A stretch of 64,000 nucleotides of DNA from Bin87 sp034421995 (GTDB lineage: Bacteria > Chloroflexota > Dehalococcoidia > Lucifugimonadales > UBA3495), in contig DAOUJY010000077.1 in the NCBI GenBank assembly GCA_034421995.1, forward strand, positions 1 through 64,000, in the 5' to 3' direction. This document shows, piece by piece, positions 49,803-58,480 of this stretch. The notes below the pieces were generated by a model. That model did not search any database. It had not been told where the DNA came from and saw only the letters and a program-made list of their open reading frames with translations. Every line of letters starts with the position of its first letter. Position 1 is the stretch's first letter. Made by a program: the position numbers and the translations under genes.

Positions 49803-50681
49803 TCATCGCTCCGCGTCGTAGTAGGGTTGGGTCTGATCGAAAGGGACCACCGGGTTAGCGATGGCCGGACGGTTCAAGCCCAGCGCGTCGCGCACGATCT
49901 CGTGGGTGCGGACCAGGCGCACCGCCGAGGTGGGGTACTGCGGATTGTTGGGGTTGGGCACGTCGTGACGCTCGACGATGCCGTCATACAACCAGTCCTC
50001 CACCAGCCGCCGGCACTCGTACTCGTTCCAGGCAATTCCCCAGTCCAGCATCCACTGGTTGCACAGCATACTGTAGCCCACAAAGTTCATGCGGCCTTCC
50101 AGTTTGCTCATTTCGCGGATGAAAATGTGCAGCACGTCCTGCAGGGCCTCCTCCTTCTCCTCCGGCGTCGGCAGCGACACGTCCACGTCCCCGTGCTCGG
50201 CCAGTTGAATGCCCAGCTCTGCCTCCAGCGGGAACAGCGGGGCCACGGCCAGCATATCCCGCGCCACCGACTGGCTGAACGCGCAGAGGATGACCCGGCG
50301 GCCCATGCCCCGGGCGCGGTCAACCAGCACCTGGTAGTCGGAATCCCCCGAACCGAGGATGACCACGTGGCAGTCGTCCCGGTCGCGCAGCCAATCGTAC
50401 ACTTCCAGCAGGATCGATGGGTCGCTGCGGTCCTTGCCGGCCATGGTCCGAGGGGCGTGGTACAAGGTGAGGCCGGCCTGGGTGAAGGCAGTGCCGTCAT
50501 CGGGGCGCAGGCTCCAGTCGCCGAAAGCCTTGCCGCCCAATACATCCCCGAATACCTGCCCGACGTTAGACATTGCCTCAAATAACGCCTGCGGGGAGAC
50601 ACTCTTCTGATATAACTGCGCTCCCCGGCGAATGTTTTCCCAGTCAATGGCGATTAACACTCCGTTGGCTGCTTCTTCCAA
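49803..50681 (-). CDS. NYN-domain (LabA-like) putative RNase
   Basis: A 292-residue protein. The NYN/PIN-like domain shows VLIAIDWENIRRG (Asp13), LYHAPRTMAGKDRSDPSILLEVYDWL, VVILGSGDSDYQVLV and the final GRRVILCAF, giving the acidic cluster of NYN ribonucleases. The C-terminal half is a winged-helix-like region (VGYSMLCNQWMLDWGI and RRLVEDWLYDGIV), as in LabA/OST-HTH-type fusions. Stop and thrC start are 1 base apart. Probably RNA-processing. Confidence 0.85.
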   Translation of the reverse strand: MEEAANGVLIAIDWENIRRGAQLYQKSVSPQALFEAMSNVGQVFGDVLGGKAFGDWSLRPDDGTAFTQAGLTLYHAPRTMAGKDRSDPSILLEVYDWLRDRDDCHVVILGSGDSDYQVLVDRARGMGRRVILCAFSQSVARDMLAVAPLFPLEAELGIQLAEHGDVDVSLPTPEEKEEALQDVLHIFIREMSKLEGRMNFVGYSMLCNQWMLDWGIAWNEYECRRLVEDWLYDGIVERHDVPNPNNPQYPTSAVRLVRTHEIVRDALGLNRPAIANPVVPFDQTQPYYDAER

Positions 50682-50741
50682 TTGAACACCTCCGTGATAG
50701 TAGTGATGGCTATATTCCGCTGGGCCGACACGCGCTGATGT

Positions 50742-51229
50742 TCAAGCAGTCGGCCGCTCCGGCCAGAACAGTTCGTAGATCCGTTCCGACAATTGCTCAG
50801 ACAACTGCAAACCGTCGGCCACTTCGTTTGTGGATTTTTCATCCTCGTAGAAATGGAGTGCAAAGCGCGAGCTGTATCGAATGCGATGTTCAGCCACGCC
50901 GCGGTGGCAATATCGCCCTGGCCGCGCGCCAGTTCAGACAGTTCGCGCATTATCAGGAGAAACGAACGATGGGCGTGAATAAAGCCGCCGTGGTGGGCAC
51001 TGACGGCTTTGATGGTCTCTGCAACCATCCCCCAGCCCTTGTTGGATGCTTGTGGCAAACTATCAGGATCGTTTTCGCCCAGATGACGCCACGCGCTAAC
51101 GCGGAGAGCCTCCCCCAAACGGGCATAGTCCTCGGGTTGCTTGCCGGCGTCGCCCGGCTGCGCGCGGTCCCGCGCCGCGCCAAGCCCCCGGGCAACGGCG
51201 GCGGCTACTGCATTTCGGTCATAAGTCAT
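50742..51229 (-). pseudogene. PaREP1/HEPN-like gene with a frameshift
   Basis: From ATG 51229 the frame encodes NKGWGMVAETIKAVSAHHGG, typical of PaREP1-like helical proteins, up to DTAR. At a GCGCG run near 50865-50869 the frame changes: the next in-phase reading gives FALHFYEDEKSTNEVADG, then QLSEQLSERIYELFWPERPTA and a stop at 50742. That is the natural C terminus. In the uninterrupted frame the sequence after DTAR is Cys/Ser/Arg rich and runs into the next gene. A two-base insertion (or one-base loss) in the GC run explains both. It could be real decay, programmed slippage or a sequencing error. Confidence 0.65.
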
Positions 51230-51258
51230 CAGTGAAACCGCGAAAATGGTACGAGCGC

Positions 51259-51264
51259 ATTATA
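51259..51264 (-). promoter_or_regulatory. -10 box for the PaREP1-like gene
   Basis: TATAAT on the minus strand, 29 bases before the ATG at 51229. It is divergent from the box at 51300. Confidence 0.35.
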
Positions 51265-51299
51265 GCCTATACCAGCCAACTGCATCGCGGTGATCATGC

Positions 51300-51305
51300 T
51301 ATAAT
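51300..51305 (+). promoter_or_regulatory. -10 box for the crotonase gene
   Basis: Perfect TATAAT 33 bases before the ATG at 51339; a good GAGGAGGG ribosome binding site lies between. The -35 is weak. Confidence 0.45.
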
Positions 51306-51338
51306 TATTCGCCGTAGCCATAAGAGGAGGGCGCTTTT

Positions 51339-52163
51339 ATGCGCGAATACGAACTCATCCTGTATGAAGCCGATCCCGATAGCAACATTGCGCGGCTCAC
51401 CCTGAACCGCCCTGATCGTCTCAACGCCATCAACGATCAGATGCAGGTGGAAATCGCCGACGCCGTGGCTCAGGCTGACGCCGACCCCGACGTGCGCGTG
51501 CTGATTATCACCGGCGCCGGCCGCGCCTTTTGCGCCGGCGGCGACATGAACCAGCTGGGCGGCTCCACCAACGGCAACGGCAGCGGGTGGACTTCCGGCA
51601 ACGCCGACCAGGTTCGGCGCAGTTTCCGGCTGGCCCAGGACATGATCCTCGGCGTACAGCGCTGCGAGAAGCCGGTCATCGCCATGGTCAACGGCGTCGC
51701 CACCGGCGCGGGGCTGGACTTGGCCTGCGCTTGCGACATCCGCATCGGCACGCCCCGGTCGCGTTTCATGTCCGCCTACGTGCGCATCGGCCTGTTCCCC
51801 GGCTTTGGCGGCACCTGGCTTTACCCTCGCACCCTGGGCAGCCTGGGTCGGGCCGCTGAGATGCTGTTCACCGGAGAGTTCCTGGAAGCCGAGGAAGCGT
51901 ACCGTCTGGGCTTTTTGAACCGCCTGGTGGACGAAGCAGACCTGGAGGCCACCACGCTGGCAATGGCGGAGCGCATCGCCGCCGGGCCTCCCATCGCCAT
52001 CCGCCTGTCCAAGATGATGTTGTACAAAGGACTGGAGTTCGACCTGGAAACGGCGATGAAGATGGCCGCCGCCGGGGAAACCATCACCCTGACCTCCCAC
52101 GACCATGTGGAGGGAGTCGCGGCCTTCCGCGAAAAACGGACCGCGGAGTACAGTGACCATTAG
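51339..52163 (+). CDS. Enoyl-CoA hydratase/isomerase family protein
   Basis: A 274-residue crotonase-fold protein. Seen: the CoA/oxyanion loop RAFCAGGDMNQLGG and second oxyanion element NGVATGAGLDLACACDIRIG. The usual catalytic Glu of hydratases (PPE/QPE before the GLxPxxGGT loop) is Tyr here (SAYVRIGLFPGFGGTWLYPR), which resembles the PaaG-type isomerase branch. The reaction is uncertain: an isomerase, hydratase or related CoA chemistry. The GAGGAGGG ribosome site is strong. Confidence 0.85.
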   Translation: MREYELILYEADPDSNIARLTLNRPDRLNAINDQMQVEIADAVAQADADPDVRVLIITGAGRAFCAGGDMNQLGGSTNGNGSGWTSGNADQVRRSFRLAQDMILGVQRCEKPVIAMVNGVATGAGLDLACACDIRIGTPRSRFMSAYVRIGLFPGFGGTWLYPRTLGSLGRAAEMLFTGEFLEAEEAYRLGFLNRLVDEADLEATTLAMAERIAAGPPIAIRLSKMMLYKGLEFDLETAMKMAAAGETITLTSHDHVEGVAAFREKRTAEYSDH

Positions 52164-52185
52164 CGGCCTCGCATCGGCGACGTTG

Positions 52186-52211
52186 TAGGGGCGAATAATT
52201 ATTCGCCCCTA
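52186..52211. repeat. 26-bp perfect palindrome, family B copy 2
   Basis: Identical to 35999-36024. Here too it lies between convergent genes (crotonase and the VWA lipoprotein). Confidence 0.75.
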
Positions 52212-52237
52212 CCGACAAACCGCCGGCAACGAGAATG

Positions 52238-54025
52238 CTACTGCTTGCACGTCGGCTCGAAATGCCCGTTCGCGCTGATGACCAGTTCCCGCAACTCCCG
52301 GTAGCTCCGGTTCTCGCCCAGCTCTGACTCGACGGCGTCCAGCAGGGTCAGCACGTCGTCCAGGCTGCCGCACTGCGCCCAGAATGACTCGCGCAATAGC
52401 TCAGCGAACTCGGCAGCAGCGGCCGCTTGCCGGAAGTAGGGATCAGTAGCGGACAATTCGGCAACCGTTTCGCCGGTGGTGATCTCCTGCGATAGCTCAA
52501 TGACTTGCCGGTTTTGCGGGTCGCGCCAGCGCAGGCGGGCGGTGGCCATTACCGCCTCGGCGAGAACATCGTCAAACAGCCGCAGTTCATACAGCGCGGA
52601 CACGTCGCGGGCGAAGCCCACCTCGCCGAAGTCCAGCGTGTCGTCCCGGAAATCCTCGTCGGCCACCGCCCGGTTTTCGTAACCGATGAGGCGGTACTTG
52701 CGAACCACGTCCGGGTTGAATTCGACCTGGATGCGGGCGTCCCGGGCCGTCTCGACGAAGATCCCGGCCGCGCTTTCCTCCAGGAACCGCGCCGCCGCGT
52801 CTCGGTTGGCCAGGTAGTGATAAGTGCCGTTGCCCCGGTTGGCCAGCGCCTCCATCAGGACGTCGTTGTAGTTGCCGGTGATGCCCACGCCGATGGTGGT
52901 CAGAGTGGCGTTGCGCTGGGCGTATTCGTCCACGACCTTGAGGATGGACTCCGGCCCGGTTTCTCCCACGTTGGCGACGCCGTCGGACAGCAGTACCAGT
53001 CGCGCCTTTCGTCCCCGGTCCATTTCTGCCGAGGCCAACTGGTAGGCCAGGGTCAGCCCGGCCTCGGCGTAGGTGCCGCCGCCCGGACGGAGCTGTCGGG
53101 CCGTGCCGGCAATGTCCCTTGCGTTATCGCCGTTGGTGAAGTCGCGGGCCACGCGCACCTCGTTGGCATAGGTCACGATGGCGGCCCGGTCGCCGGGGAT
53201 CATCTGCTCGGAGATGCCGTAGATCACCTCTTTCGCCAGGCCCAGACGGTTATCCGCCTCCATGGAGCCGGACACGTCCACCACGAACACCAGGGATACC
53301 GGGTCCCGGTCGTCGGTGGGCGCGGGGTTGCTCACGCCGACGCGCAGCAGGACATAGTCCTCATCGCCGAAGGGCGCCGGCCCGGCGTCCAGGTGCAGCC
53401 CCAGCGCGGTATCGGCCGGTGGATAGCCCTGGGGCAGGCTGTTGACGTACTCCTCGACACGCACCGCGTCCGGCTCAACCAGGTATCCATCGCGCAGGTA
53501 CTGCTTCAGGATTTCATAGGACGCCGTATCCCCGTCCAGGGCGAAGGTGGACAGCGGGTCCTCGTCGGCGTCGATGAACGGGTTGACGCCGTAGTGTTCG
53601 TAGTAGGTCAGCGGGTAGGCGCCGTCGTTGGGGTTGTCGGTTCCGCCCGATTCCGGCGGAATGACCGGGCCGCCCGACGCTGGAGCGCTTTGCGGCTGCG
53701 CCGGCATAGCGGCGGCAGCCGGGGCCATCGTTGCTGCCGGGGCGGCGGCTGAACCGGCCGTACCTTGCGCCCCGGCGGGCCCGAGTGCAGTCGCAGCAGG
53801 CGCGGATTGCTGCCTGGCGGGAGCAGCCGGCGGGCTTGATGCGCGAGTAGCCGCGATGCGTTGGGCCGTGCTGGACGTACTCGACGAACTGGACGCCGGC
53901 GCGGCGGACTGCGCAGCCGGAGCCGCCGCGTGCTCTGCGGCCCCGCCACAGGCCAGGGCAGCTACGGCAACCAGCGACAGAATAGCCACCAGCGCCATAG
54001 TTCGGATTCTTGACAGCGAATTCAT
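52238..54025 (-). CDS. YfbK-like VWA-domain lipoprotein
   Basis: A 595-residue lipoprotein (lipobox ALAC at about Cys 26), then an Ala/Ser/Pro-rich linker (about 30-130). The YfbK N-terminal domain follows: DEDPLSTFALDGDTASYEILKQYLRDGYL and DAVRVEEYVNSL. The VWA domain has the MIDAS start FVVDVSGSME, and a C-terminal domain (ELRLFDDVLAEAVMATARLRWRDP) completes the YfbK layout. ATG 54025 follows GGGGAG; a longer start at 54055 is less likely. It binds a metal and a partner in the envelope. The function of YfbK proteins is unknown. Confidence 0.85.
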   Translation of the reverse strand: MNSLSRIRTMALVAILSLVAVAALACGGAAEHAAAPAAQSAAPASSSSSTSSTAQRIAATRASSPPAAPARQQSAPAATALGPAGAQGTAGSAAAPAATMAPAAAAMPAQPQSAPASGGPVIPPESGGTDNPNDGAYPLTYYEHYGVNPFIDADEDPLSTFALDGDTASYEILKQYLRDGYLVEPDAVRVEEYVNSLPQGYPPADTALGLHLDAGPAPFGDEDYVLLRVGVSNPAPTDDRDPVSLVFVVDVSGSMEADNRLGLAKEVIYGISEQMIPGDRAAIVTYANEVRVARDFTNGDNARDIAGTARQLRPGGGTYAEAGLTLAYQLASAEMDRGRKARLVLLSDGVANVGETGPESILKVVDEYAQRNATLTTIGVGITGNYNDVLMEALANRGNGTYHYLANRDAAARFLEESAAGIFVETARDARIQVEFNPDVVRKYRLIGYENRAVADEDFRDDTLDFGEVGFARDVSALYELRLFDDVLAEAVMATARLRWRDPQNRQVIELSQEITTGETVAELSATDPYFRQAAAAAEFAELLRESFWAQCGSLDDVLTLLDAVESELGENRSYRELRELVISANGHFEPTCKQ

Positions 54026-54114
54026 AAACGTTTCTCCCCTCGTTCCTTCAAACAAACTTGCGATCGCTTGTGGCCTATTACGGCGGAAACGGCCCGGCGG
54101 ATTGGCAGCGCCGG

Positions 54115-54123
54115 TGATACAAT
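54115..54123 (+). promoter_or_regulatory. Extended -10 of sat (near-leaderless)
   Basis: TGATACAAT is an extended -10 whose TACAAT (54118-54123) ends 9 bases before the ATG of sat, so the mRNA would have almost no leader. No ribosome binding site is present. Confidence 0.45.
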
Positions 54124-54132
54124 GCCGACGCT

Positions 54133-55389
54133 ATGACTGCGAACGTTGACAACAGCCTCTCCCCGCACGGCGGCGCGTTGGTGGAGCGGGTCAATCCCCA
54201 TCCCGACCGCGATGCCCTGGCCCAATTGCCTACCATCGAGGTGCGCGAGCAGATTGCCCACGAGTGCGTGAACATTGCCTACGGATTCTTCTCGCCGCTG
54301 ACGGGGTTCATGGGCAGCGCCGACGTGGCGGCGGTGTCGGAGACGATGCGGCTGACCAGCGGTTACGTCTGGCCCATACCCATCGTGCTGGACGCTGCGG
54401 AGGCTGAGCTGCGGCAGGCCGGCCCGATTGGTCAAGGGATCCGTGTCGGCGACACTGTTCTGCTCACCCACCTGGGCAACCCCCTGGCCACGCTGGACGT
54501 TTCCGAGATTTTCGCCGCCGACCTCACCGAACTGGCCCGGCGGGTGTATGCCACCACCGACCCGGCGCATCCCGGCGTGCAGCGCACCCTGGGTTACGCC
54601 GACCGCTTCGTGGCCGGCGACGTCACCCTGGTCTGCCAGCCGGTGATCAACCCACCCTTCGACCGCTACTGGCGGATGCCTCGGCAACTGCGCTCGGAAC
54701 TGGCCGACATCGGCTGGCAGCGCGCCGTCGCCCACCAGACGCGCAACGTACCCCACTCCGGCCACGAGTACATGATGAAGGGAGCGTACCTGGAAGCCCA
54801 AGCCGACGGCGTGCTGGTCAGCGCCGTCATTGGCGAGAAGAAGGTGGGCGATTACATTGACGAGGCCATCGTCCTGACCCAGGACAACCTGCGGGCCCAT
54901 GGTTTCTTCCGCGACGACATTCACCGCACCACCGCGCTGCTGTGGGATATGCGCTACGCCGGCCCTCGGGAGGCGGTGTTCCACGCGCTGGTGCGCAAGA
55001 ACCTGGGCTGCACTCATCATATGTTTGGCCGCGACCACGCCGGCGTCGGCGACTACTACGGCCGCTACGCCGCCCACGAGATTTTTGACGAGTTACCCGA
55101 CCTGGGCATCCGGTCCGTGCTGACCTTGGAATGGTGGTACTGCCCCACCTGCGGCGGCGTGGCCTACGAGGGCATCTGCGGCCACCCGGACACCAAGCAG
55201 GACCTGGCCGGCCGCCTCATCCGCAGCATCATCGACGGCGGCGCGGAGCCGGCCCCGCAGACGCTGCGCGCCGAAACGCTGGCCCTGGTCCGCCAGTGCG
55301 CCGAGGAATACGGCTTCGGCTCGCCCTTCGTAACGGAGCGGTATTTGAGGGAGCGGATGCCGGTGCTGACGGTGCCGCCCTCGTCGTAA
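54133..55389 (+). CDS. sat: Sulfate adenylyltransferase (ATP sulfurylase), zinc-ribbon type
   Basis: A 418-residue enzyme joining ATP and sulfate to give APS, or the reverse in sulfur oxidation. Seen: FFSPLTGFMG, the QTRNVPHSGHEYMMK motif at about residue 202 and GRDHAGVGDYYG. CPTC at about 337-340 with C349 and H351 forms a zinc ribbon as in archaeal and dissimilatory Sat. No aprAB, cysC or cysH is close by, so direction is undecided. The gene has no Shine-Dalgarno sequence and an almost leaderless promoter. Confidence 0.95.
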   Translation: MTANVDNSLSPHGGALVERVNPHPDRDALAQLPTIEVREQIAHECVNIAYGFFSPLTGFMGSADVAAVSETMRLTSGYVWPIPIVLDAAEAELRQAGPIGQGIRVGDTVLLTHLGNPLATLDVSEIFAADLTELARRVYATTDPAHPGVQRTLGYADRFVAGDVTLVCQPVINPPFDRYWRMPRQLRSELADIGWQRAVAHQTRNVPHSGHEYMMKGAYLEAQADGVLVSAVIGEKKVGDYIDEAIVLTQDNLRAHGFFRDDIHRTTALLWDMRYAGPREAVFHALVRKNLGCTHHMFGRDHAGVGDYYGRYAAHEIFDELPDLGIRSVLTLEWWYCPTCGGVAYEGICGHPDTKQDLAGRLIRSIIDGGAEPAPQTLRAETLALVRQCAEEYGFGSPFVTERYLRERMPVLTVPPSS

Positions 55390-55390
55390 A

Positions 55391-55837
55391 TCAGCCGGCT
55401 ACCACCAGGGCCACAATGATCCCCGCAAAGCCGATGGCGATGGCGGCAATTATCCCCAACATCCACCGGGAGCTGCCAACTTTGTAGTCGGCCAGGGAGT
55501 TTCGCAGTTCGGCGATTTCGTTGGACAGCTCCGCTATCCTGGTTTCGAGCCGAGCAACCTCGCCGCGCACCTGGGCGACCTCGTTGCGCACCTGGGCAAC
55601 CTCGCCTTTCACTTCAGCAATCTCGTTTCGGACTTGCGCGATTTCGCTTCTCAGCTCGGCGCGGACCTGGGCGATGTCGCCTTTCAGCTCAGTGCGTAGT
55701 TCCCGCAAGTCCGCTTTAGTCGCCACTACTTCGGTAATAATCCGGGAGAATTCGCCAGCAATCGATCTGGCTTGCGCGTCCGGCATACCGCCTTCGCGCA
55801 ACCGATCCAGCATCAGCATTGTGTCAGCCATCGTCAT
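55391..55837 (-). CDS. DUF1640-like coiled-coil membrane protein
   Basis: A 148-residue protein. An N-terminal helical module (MLDRLREGGMPDAQARSIAGEF) precedes a long coiled coil of seven-residue units (EIAQVRN, EVAQVRG, EVARLET) and a C-terminal membrane span (about 123-146). This is the layout of DUF1640/CCDC90-like proteins. The unit repeats at DNA level as 21 bp, so length may vary. It converges on sat with one base between stops. Confidence 0.75.
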   Translation of the reverse strand: MTMADTMLMLDRLREGGMPDAQARSIAGEFSRIITEVVATKADLRELRTELKGDIAQVRAELRSEIAQVRNEIAEVKGEVAQVRNEVAQVRGEVARLETRIAELSNEIAELRNSLADYKVGSSRWMLGIIAAIAIGFAGIIVALVVAG

Positions 55838-55867
55838 ATTGGCAACCTGCCTGAAAGACGGTGCAGT

Positions 55868-56110
55868 TTAGGGGGACCGTTTCAAGTATTCGTGCCACTT
55901 GGCGGCGACTTCGACAAAAACCTTTGCCATGCTCGCCGACTGTTCCTCGGGGAACCCGGCATCGCAAAATCGCTGCCGTATCGCCTCCGGGTCAACGTCG
56001 GGGTCGGTGAGGACCCTACCTGTTGCCTCGGCGACGGCGCGAGCCTGGTCATCTTCAAAGTGGCCCGAATCGCGAAGCCGCTCGTACATTCCCAGGGTAT
56101 CCAGTAGCAT
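55868..56110 (-). CDS. Helical protein related to the DUF1640-like gene
   Basis: An 80-residue protein: MLLDTLGMYERLRDSGHFEDDQARAVAEATGRVL repeats the N-terminal module of the neighbour at 55391 (DTxLMLDRLREGGMPDAQAR). It lacks the coiled coil and membrane span. Start ATG 56110 was chosen because the longer frame to 56197 has no similarity. It is 30 bases upstream of the neighbour on the same strand. Confidence 0.6.
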   Translation of the reverse strand: MLLDTLGMYERLRDSGHFEDDQARAVAEATGRVLTDPDVDPEAIRQRFCDAGFPEEQSASMAKVFVEVAAKWHEYLKRSP

Positions 56111-56193
56111 AATGCCGTCCGTGCAGTTGGCCTCAGCAGGTTGTGTCAGTATAGCAGACGGCAACCTCGCCGCAATCGATGCTTTCCAGCCGG

Positions 56194-57702
56194 TCAACCG
56201 GTCACGCTGGGGTCGGCAACCCGGCCCAGGAACAGGATGGCGTCCGTGCGGGTGTCGCGGATGAGGAAGATGAACGGCCGGTCAACGTCCATCACCACCG
56301 GTGGCAAGGGTGTCGGAGGCTCGGATACGGGTACAGCCATGATGACAGCGGTAGCCGCAGCGGCCTCGGTTCCCTTTTCGTTGACTTCGACGAATGCTTT
56401 GTGCAGAACATCGCTGATGTAAAGTCCCGGGTCAGGCGACGCGAGACTCGAAAAATCAGCCATCCCCGAGAAATCGGCGACGCCAATGAGAGGGCTGAAG
56501 GCGTCGATCATGCCCAGCTGTTGCAGCGCGCTCTTGGCGTCAACCGATTTTTCCAGCTTGAACCGGGGCATGGTGAGATCCACCACGCGCTCATTCCAAC
56601 CGTCGCCGCGACCACTGAGCGTTTTCGCATCCAGGCGGTCCACGAACTCATCGAATTTGCCGACCGCCGGGAGGAATATGACCATGGCCAGCCGGCCCCC
56701 CTGGTAGAGCAGTTGCACCGCCTGGTAATTGTCTCCCTCCGCATACCTGAGTTCGCGCTTCTGGCGCATCATGGGAACCTTGACCTGGCTACCGTCAGCC
56801 AGGTTGAAAAAGTCCTCCTCGGTGTCCCTTTCATCAAATTCATATTTTTCTGCCCACTTGCCTTTGAAGTAAATGGCGTTGGTGAGAACGAGGCGAGTGC
56901 AATCCAATGGCGGAGGGTCGCAGGACCCGAAATGGCTCGGGCTGACGATGGTGGGGATTTTCCCGTTGGTCTCCTCAACAGCCCAGCCGTTGATGATCTG
57001 CGCTGACTCCTGCCGCCCTTCCGGCTGGGTGAAGTCCAGCTGCGACAGGCCGGCGCCGTAGTTTTCCGCCACCGTGTCCAGGAACTCCGGACGAAATTGG
57101 TAGCCTTGCTGTCCCCACAGTGCGTTGGCGATGTTCAGTTCCGGTAGGTCGTCACCGTCCCTGGAAGCCTTTAGCAGTTCCAAATCCACGCCGTTGAACA
57201 CCGTGTGCAAACGTCCTGGCACCAGGTCGAAGTGGAGCGCGTCCACCATCTGTGCCGCGGTCTCCCCGGCCGCGCCGGCGTAGGTCATCGCCAGCGCCGC
57301 CGAAATGCTGTATGGCGAAAAGAACAGGTTGCCATCGCTATCGTCGCTCAGCCGGTGGTAGAAATCCAGGGCGAAAGCGCTGTTGCCGGAGACCAGCGCG
57401 TCCTGTTCCTCCCAGGTGAAATCGGGTTCGGTGATGCGCTCCTTATCCGACTGAACCGTTCGAGCCACCGGGGCGGTCAGCGTAGGCGCGATGGTCTTCT
57501 CCGCTGCTGGCGTCGGGGATGCGACGGGCGACAGTTGCGTTGACGCCGGCGCAGTGGTTGCGGCAACTGGGGCCGCAACCGTAGTGGCTGGCGCCACCAT
57601 TGGGTCCGGTTCCGCCGCCGGGGCGCATCCTGAAACGATCAGCGCCAGCAGCGGGGCGACGATAAGCGGCAATGGCCGCGCAAATTCCCTGGCAGTTATC
57701 AC
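56194..57702 (-). CDS. Serpin lipoprotein
   Basis: A 502-residue serine protease inhibitor. Signal peptide with lipobox VSGC, a Thr/Pro/Ala linker to about 90, then a full serpin fold: NLFFSPYSISAALAMTYAGAAGETAAQM, LTNAIYFKGKWAEKYEF, VDLTMPRFKLE, and the hinge EVNEKGTEAAAATAV followed by the shutter-side RPFIFLIRD. The small-residue hinge is that of inhibitory serpins. P1 is uncertain (about IMAVPVS). It should block serine or cysteine proteases outside the cell, perhaps of a host or grazer. Confidence 0.95.
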   Translation of the reverse strand: MITAREFARPLPLIVAPLLALIVSGCAPAAEPDPMVAPATTVAAPVAATTAPASTQLSPVASPTPAAEKTIAPTLTAPVARTVQSDKERITEPDFTWEEQDALVSGNSAFALDFYHRLSDDSDGNLFFSPYSISAALAMTYAGAAGETAAQMVDALHFDLVPGRLHTVFNGVDLELLKASRDGDDLPELNIANALWGQQGYQFRPEFLDTVAENYGAGLSQLDFTQPEGRQESAQIINGWAVEETNGKIPTIVSPSHFGSCDPPPLDCTRLVLTNAIYFKGKWAEKYEFDERDTEEDFFNLADGSQVKVPMMRQKRELRYAEGDNYQAVQLLYQGGRLAMVIFLPAVGKFDEFVDRLDAKTLSGRGDGWNERVVDLTMPRFKLEKSVDAKSALQQLGMIDAFSPLIGVADFSGMADFSSLASPDPGLYISDVLHKAFVEVNEKGTEAAAATAVIMAVPVSEPPTPLPPVVMDVDRPFIFLIRDTRTDAILFLGRVADPSVTG

Positions 57703-57865
57703 GACAACGCTCCTGAAACGCGGATTGTGGGGCTGTATGCCCCGCCGAGTCTCACACGTTTACGGTTACGGGAGCGCCCTGGTAACGGATTGCTGCCGTA
57801 CCCCCCGGCGATGACGCAGAACCCGACAGGAAGAACACCTAACCGGCTGGGACAGCCTGATTTCC

Positions 57866-58465
57866 CTATTCTTCTCGCGGCGGCCGGCGGCGGTGCTGGA
57901 ATATATCTGCCAGCGGTATCGACAGGCCCGGCAGCAGCGGTGTGGTCAGTACGTCGCCGATGCCCAGCACGCTACGCTCCGCGTATGCGCCGTCGCGCAG
58001 CTCCAGCTGCGTCACCGTATCGTTGCGCGGGTCTATGGGCCAGTATTCCAGGACGCCGGCCTCGGCGTAGATCTGGCGTTTGCGAACCAGGTCCCGGTTG
58101 CGGTCGTCGGACAGGACTTCCACCACGATGTCCGGCGCGCCCGCGACCATGAGGGTGCCCAGAATAGCCTCACGCTCACGGAGCACAATTGTCAGGTCAG
58201 GGGCAAACAGATATCGACCATCCGAAAACAGGTCCACGATGACATCCTGGAACAGGTCGGCTGGCGGCTCCGCGAAACTCTGAAGATAGTTCAGGATGTG
58301 CCACGCTAGCCAAAGGGACAGGAAATTGTGGACGAGTCGGGGCCTGGGCATTATGTACAACTCTCCGTCGTCCAGTTCCATCTTGCATTTGTCTTCCGTA
58401 TCGGGCAGTTCAAGGAACTCGGCGACGGACAGCCGGATGCCGGCCCGGGGTTTTATGGTTGTCAT
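57866..58465 (-). CDS. Uma2-family nuclease-like protein, tandem copy 1
   Basis: A 199-residue Uma2 protein: CKMELDDGELYIMPRPRLVHN, APDLTIV, APDIVVEVLSDDRNRDLVRKRQIYAEAGVLEYWPIDP. Nearly the same length as the next gene and closely related (shared RDLVRKRQIYAEAGVLEYW), so the two arose by tandem duplication. It is 15 bases downstream of copy 2. 57703-57865 holds no gene. Confidence 0.9.
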   Translation of the reverse strand: MTTIKPRAGIRLSVAEFLELPDTEDKCKMELDDGELYIMPRPRLVHNFLSLWLAWHILNYLQSFAEPPADLFQDVIVDLFSDGRYLFAPDLTIVLREREAILGTLMVAGAPDIVVEVLSDDRNRDLVRKRQIYAEAGVLEYWPIDPRNDTVTQLELRDGAYAERSVLGIGDVLTTPLLPGLSIPLADIFQHRRRPPREE

Positions 58466-58480
58466 GGCGATTTCCTGCCT

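Noticed and set aside
52505..53752. A 415-codon plus-strand frame
   Set aside because: Antisense to the VWA lipoprotein gene, which has clear YfbK and MIDAS motifs.
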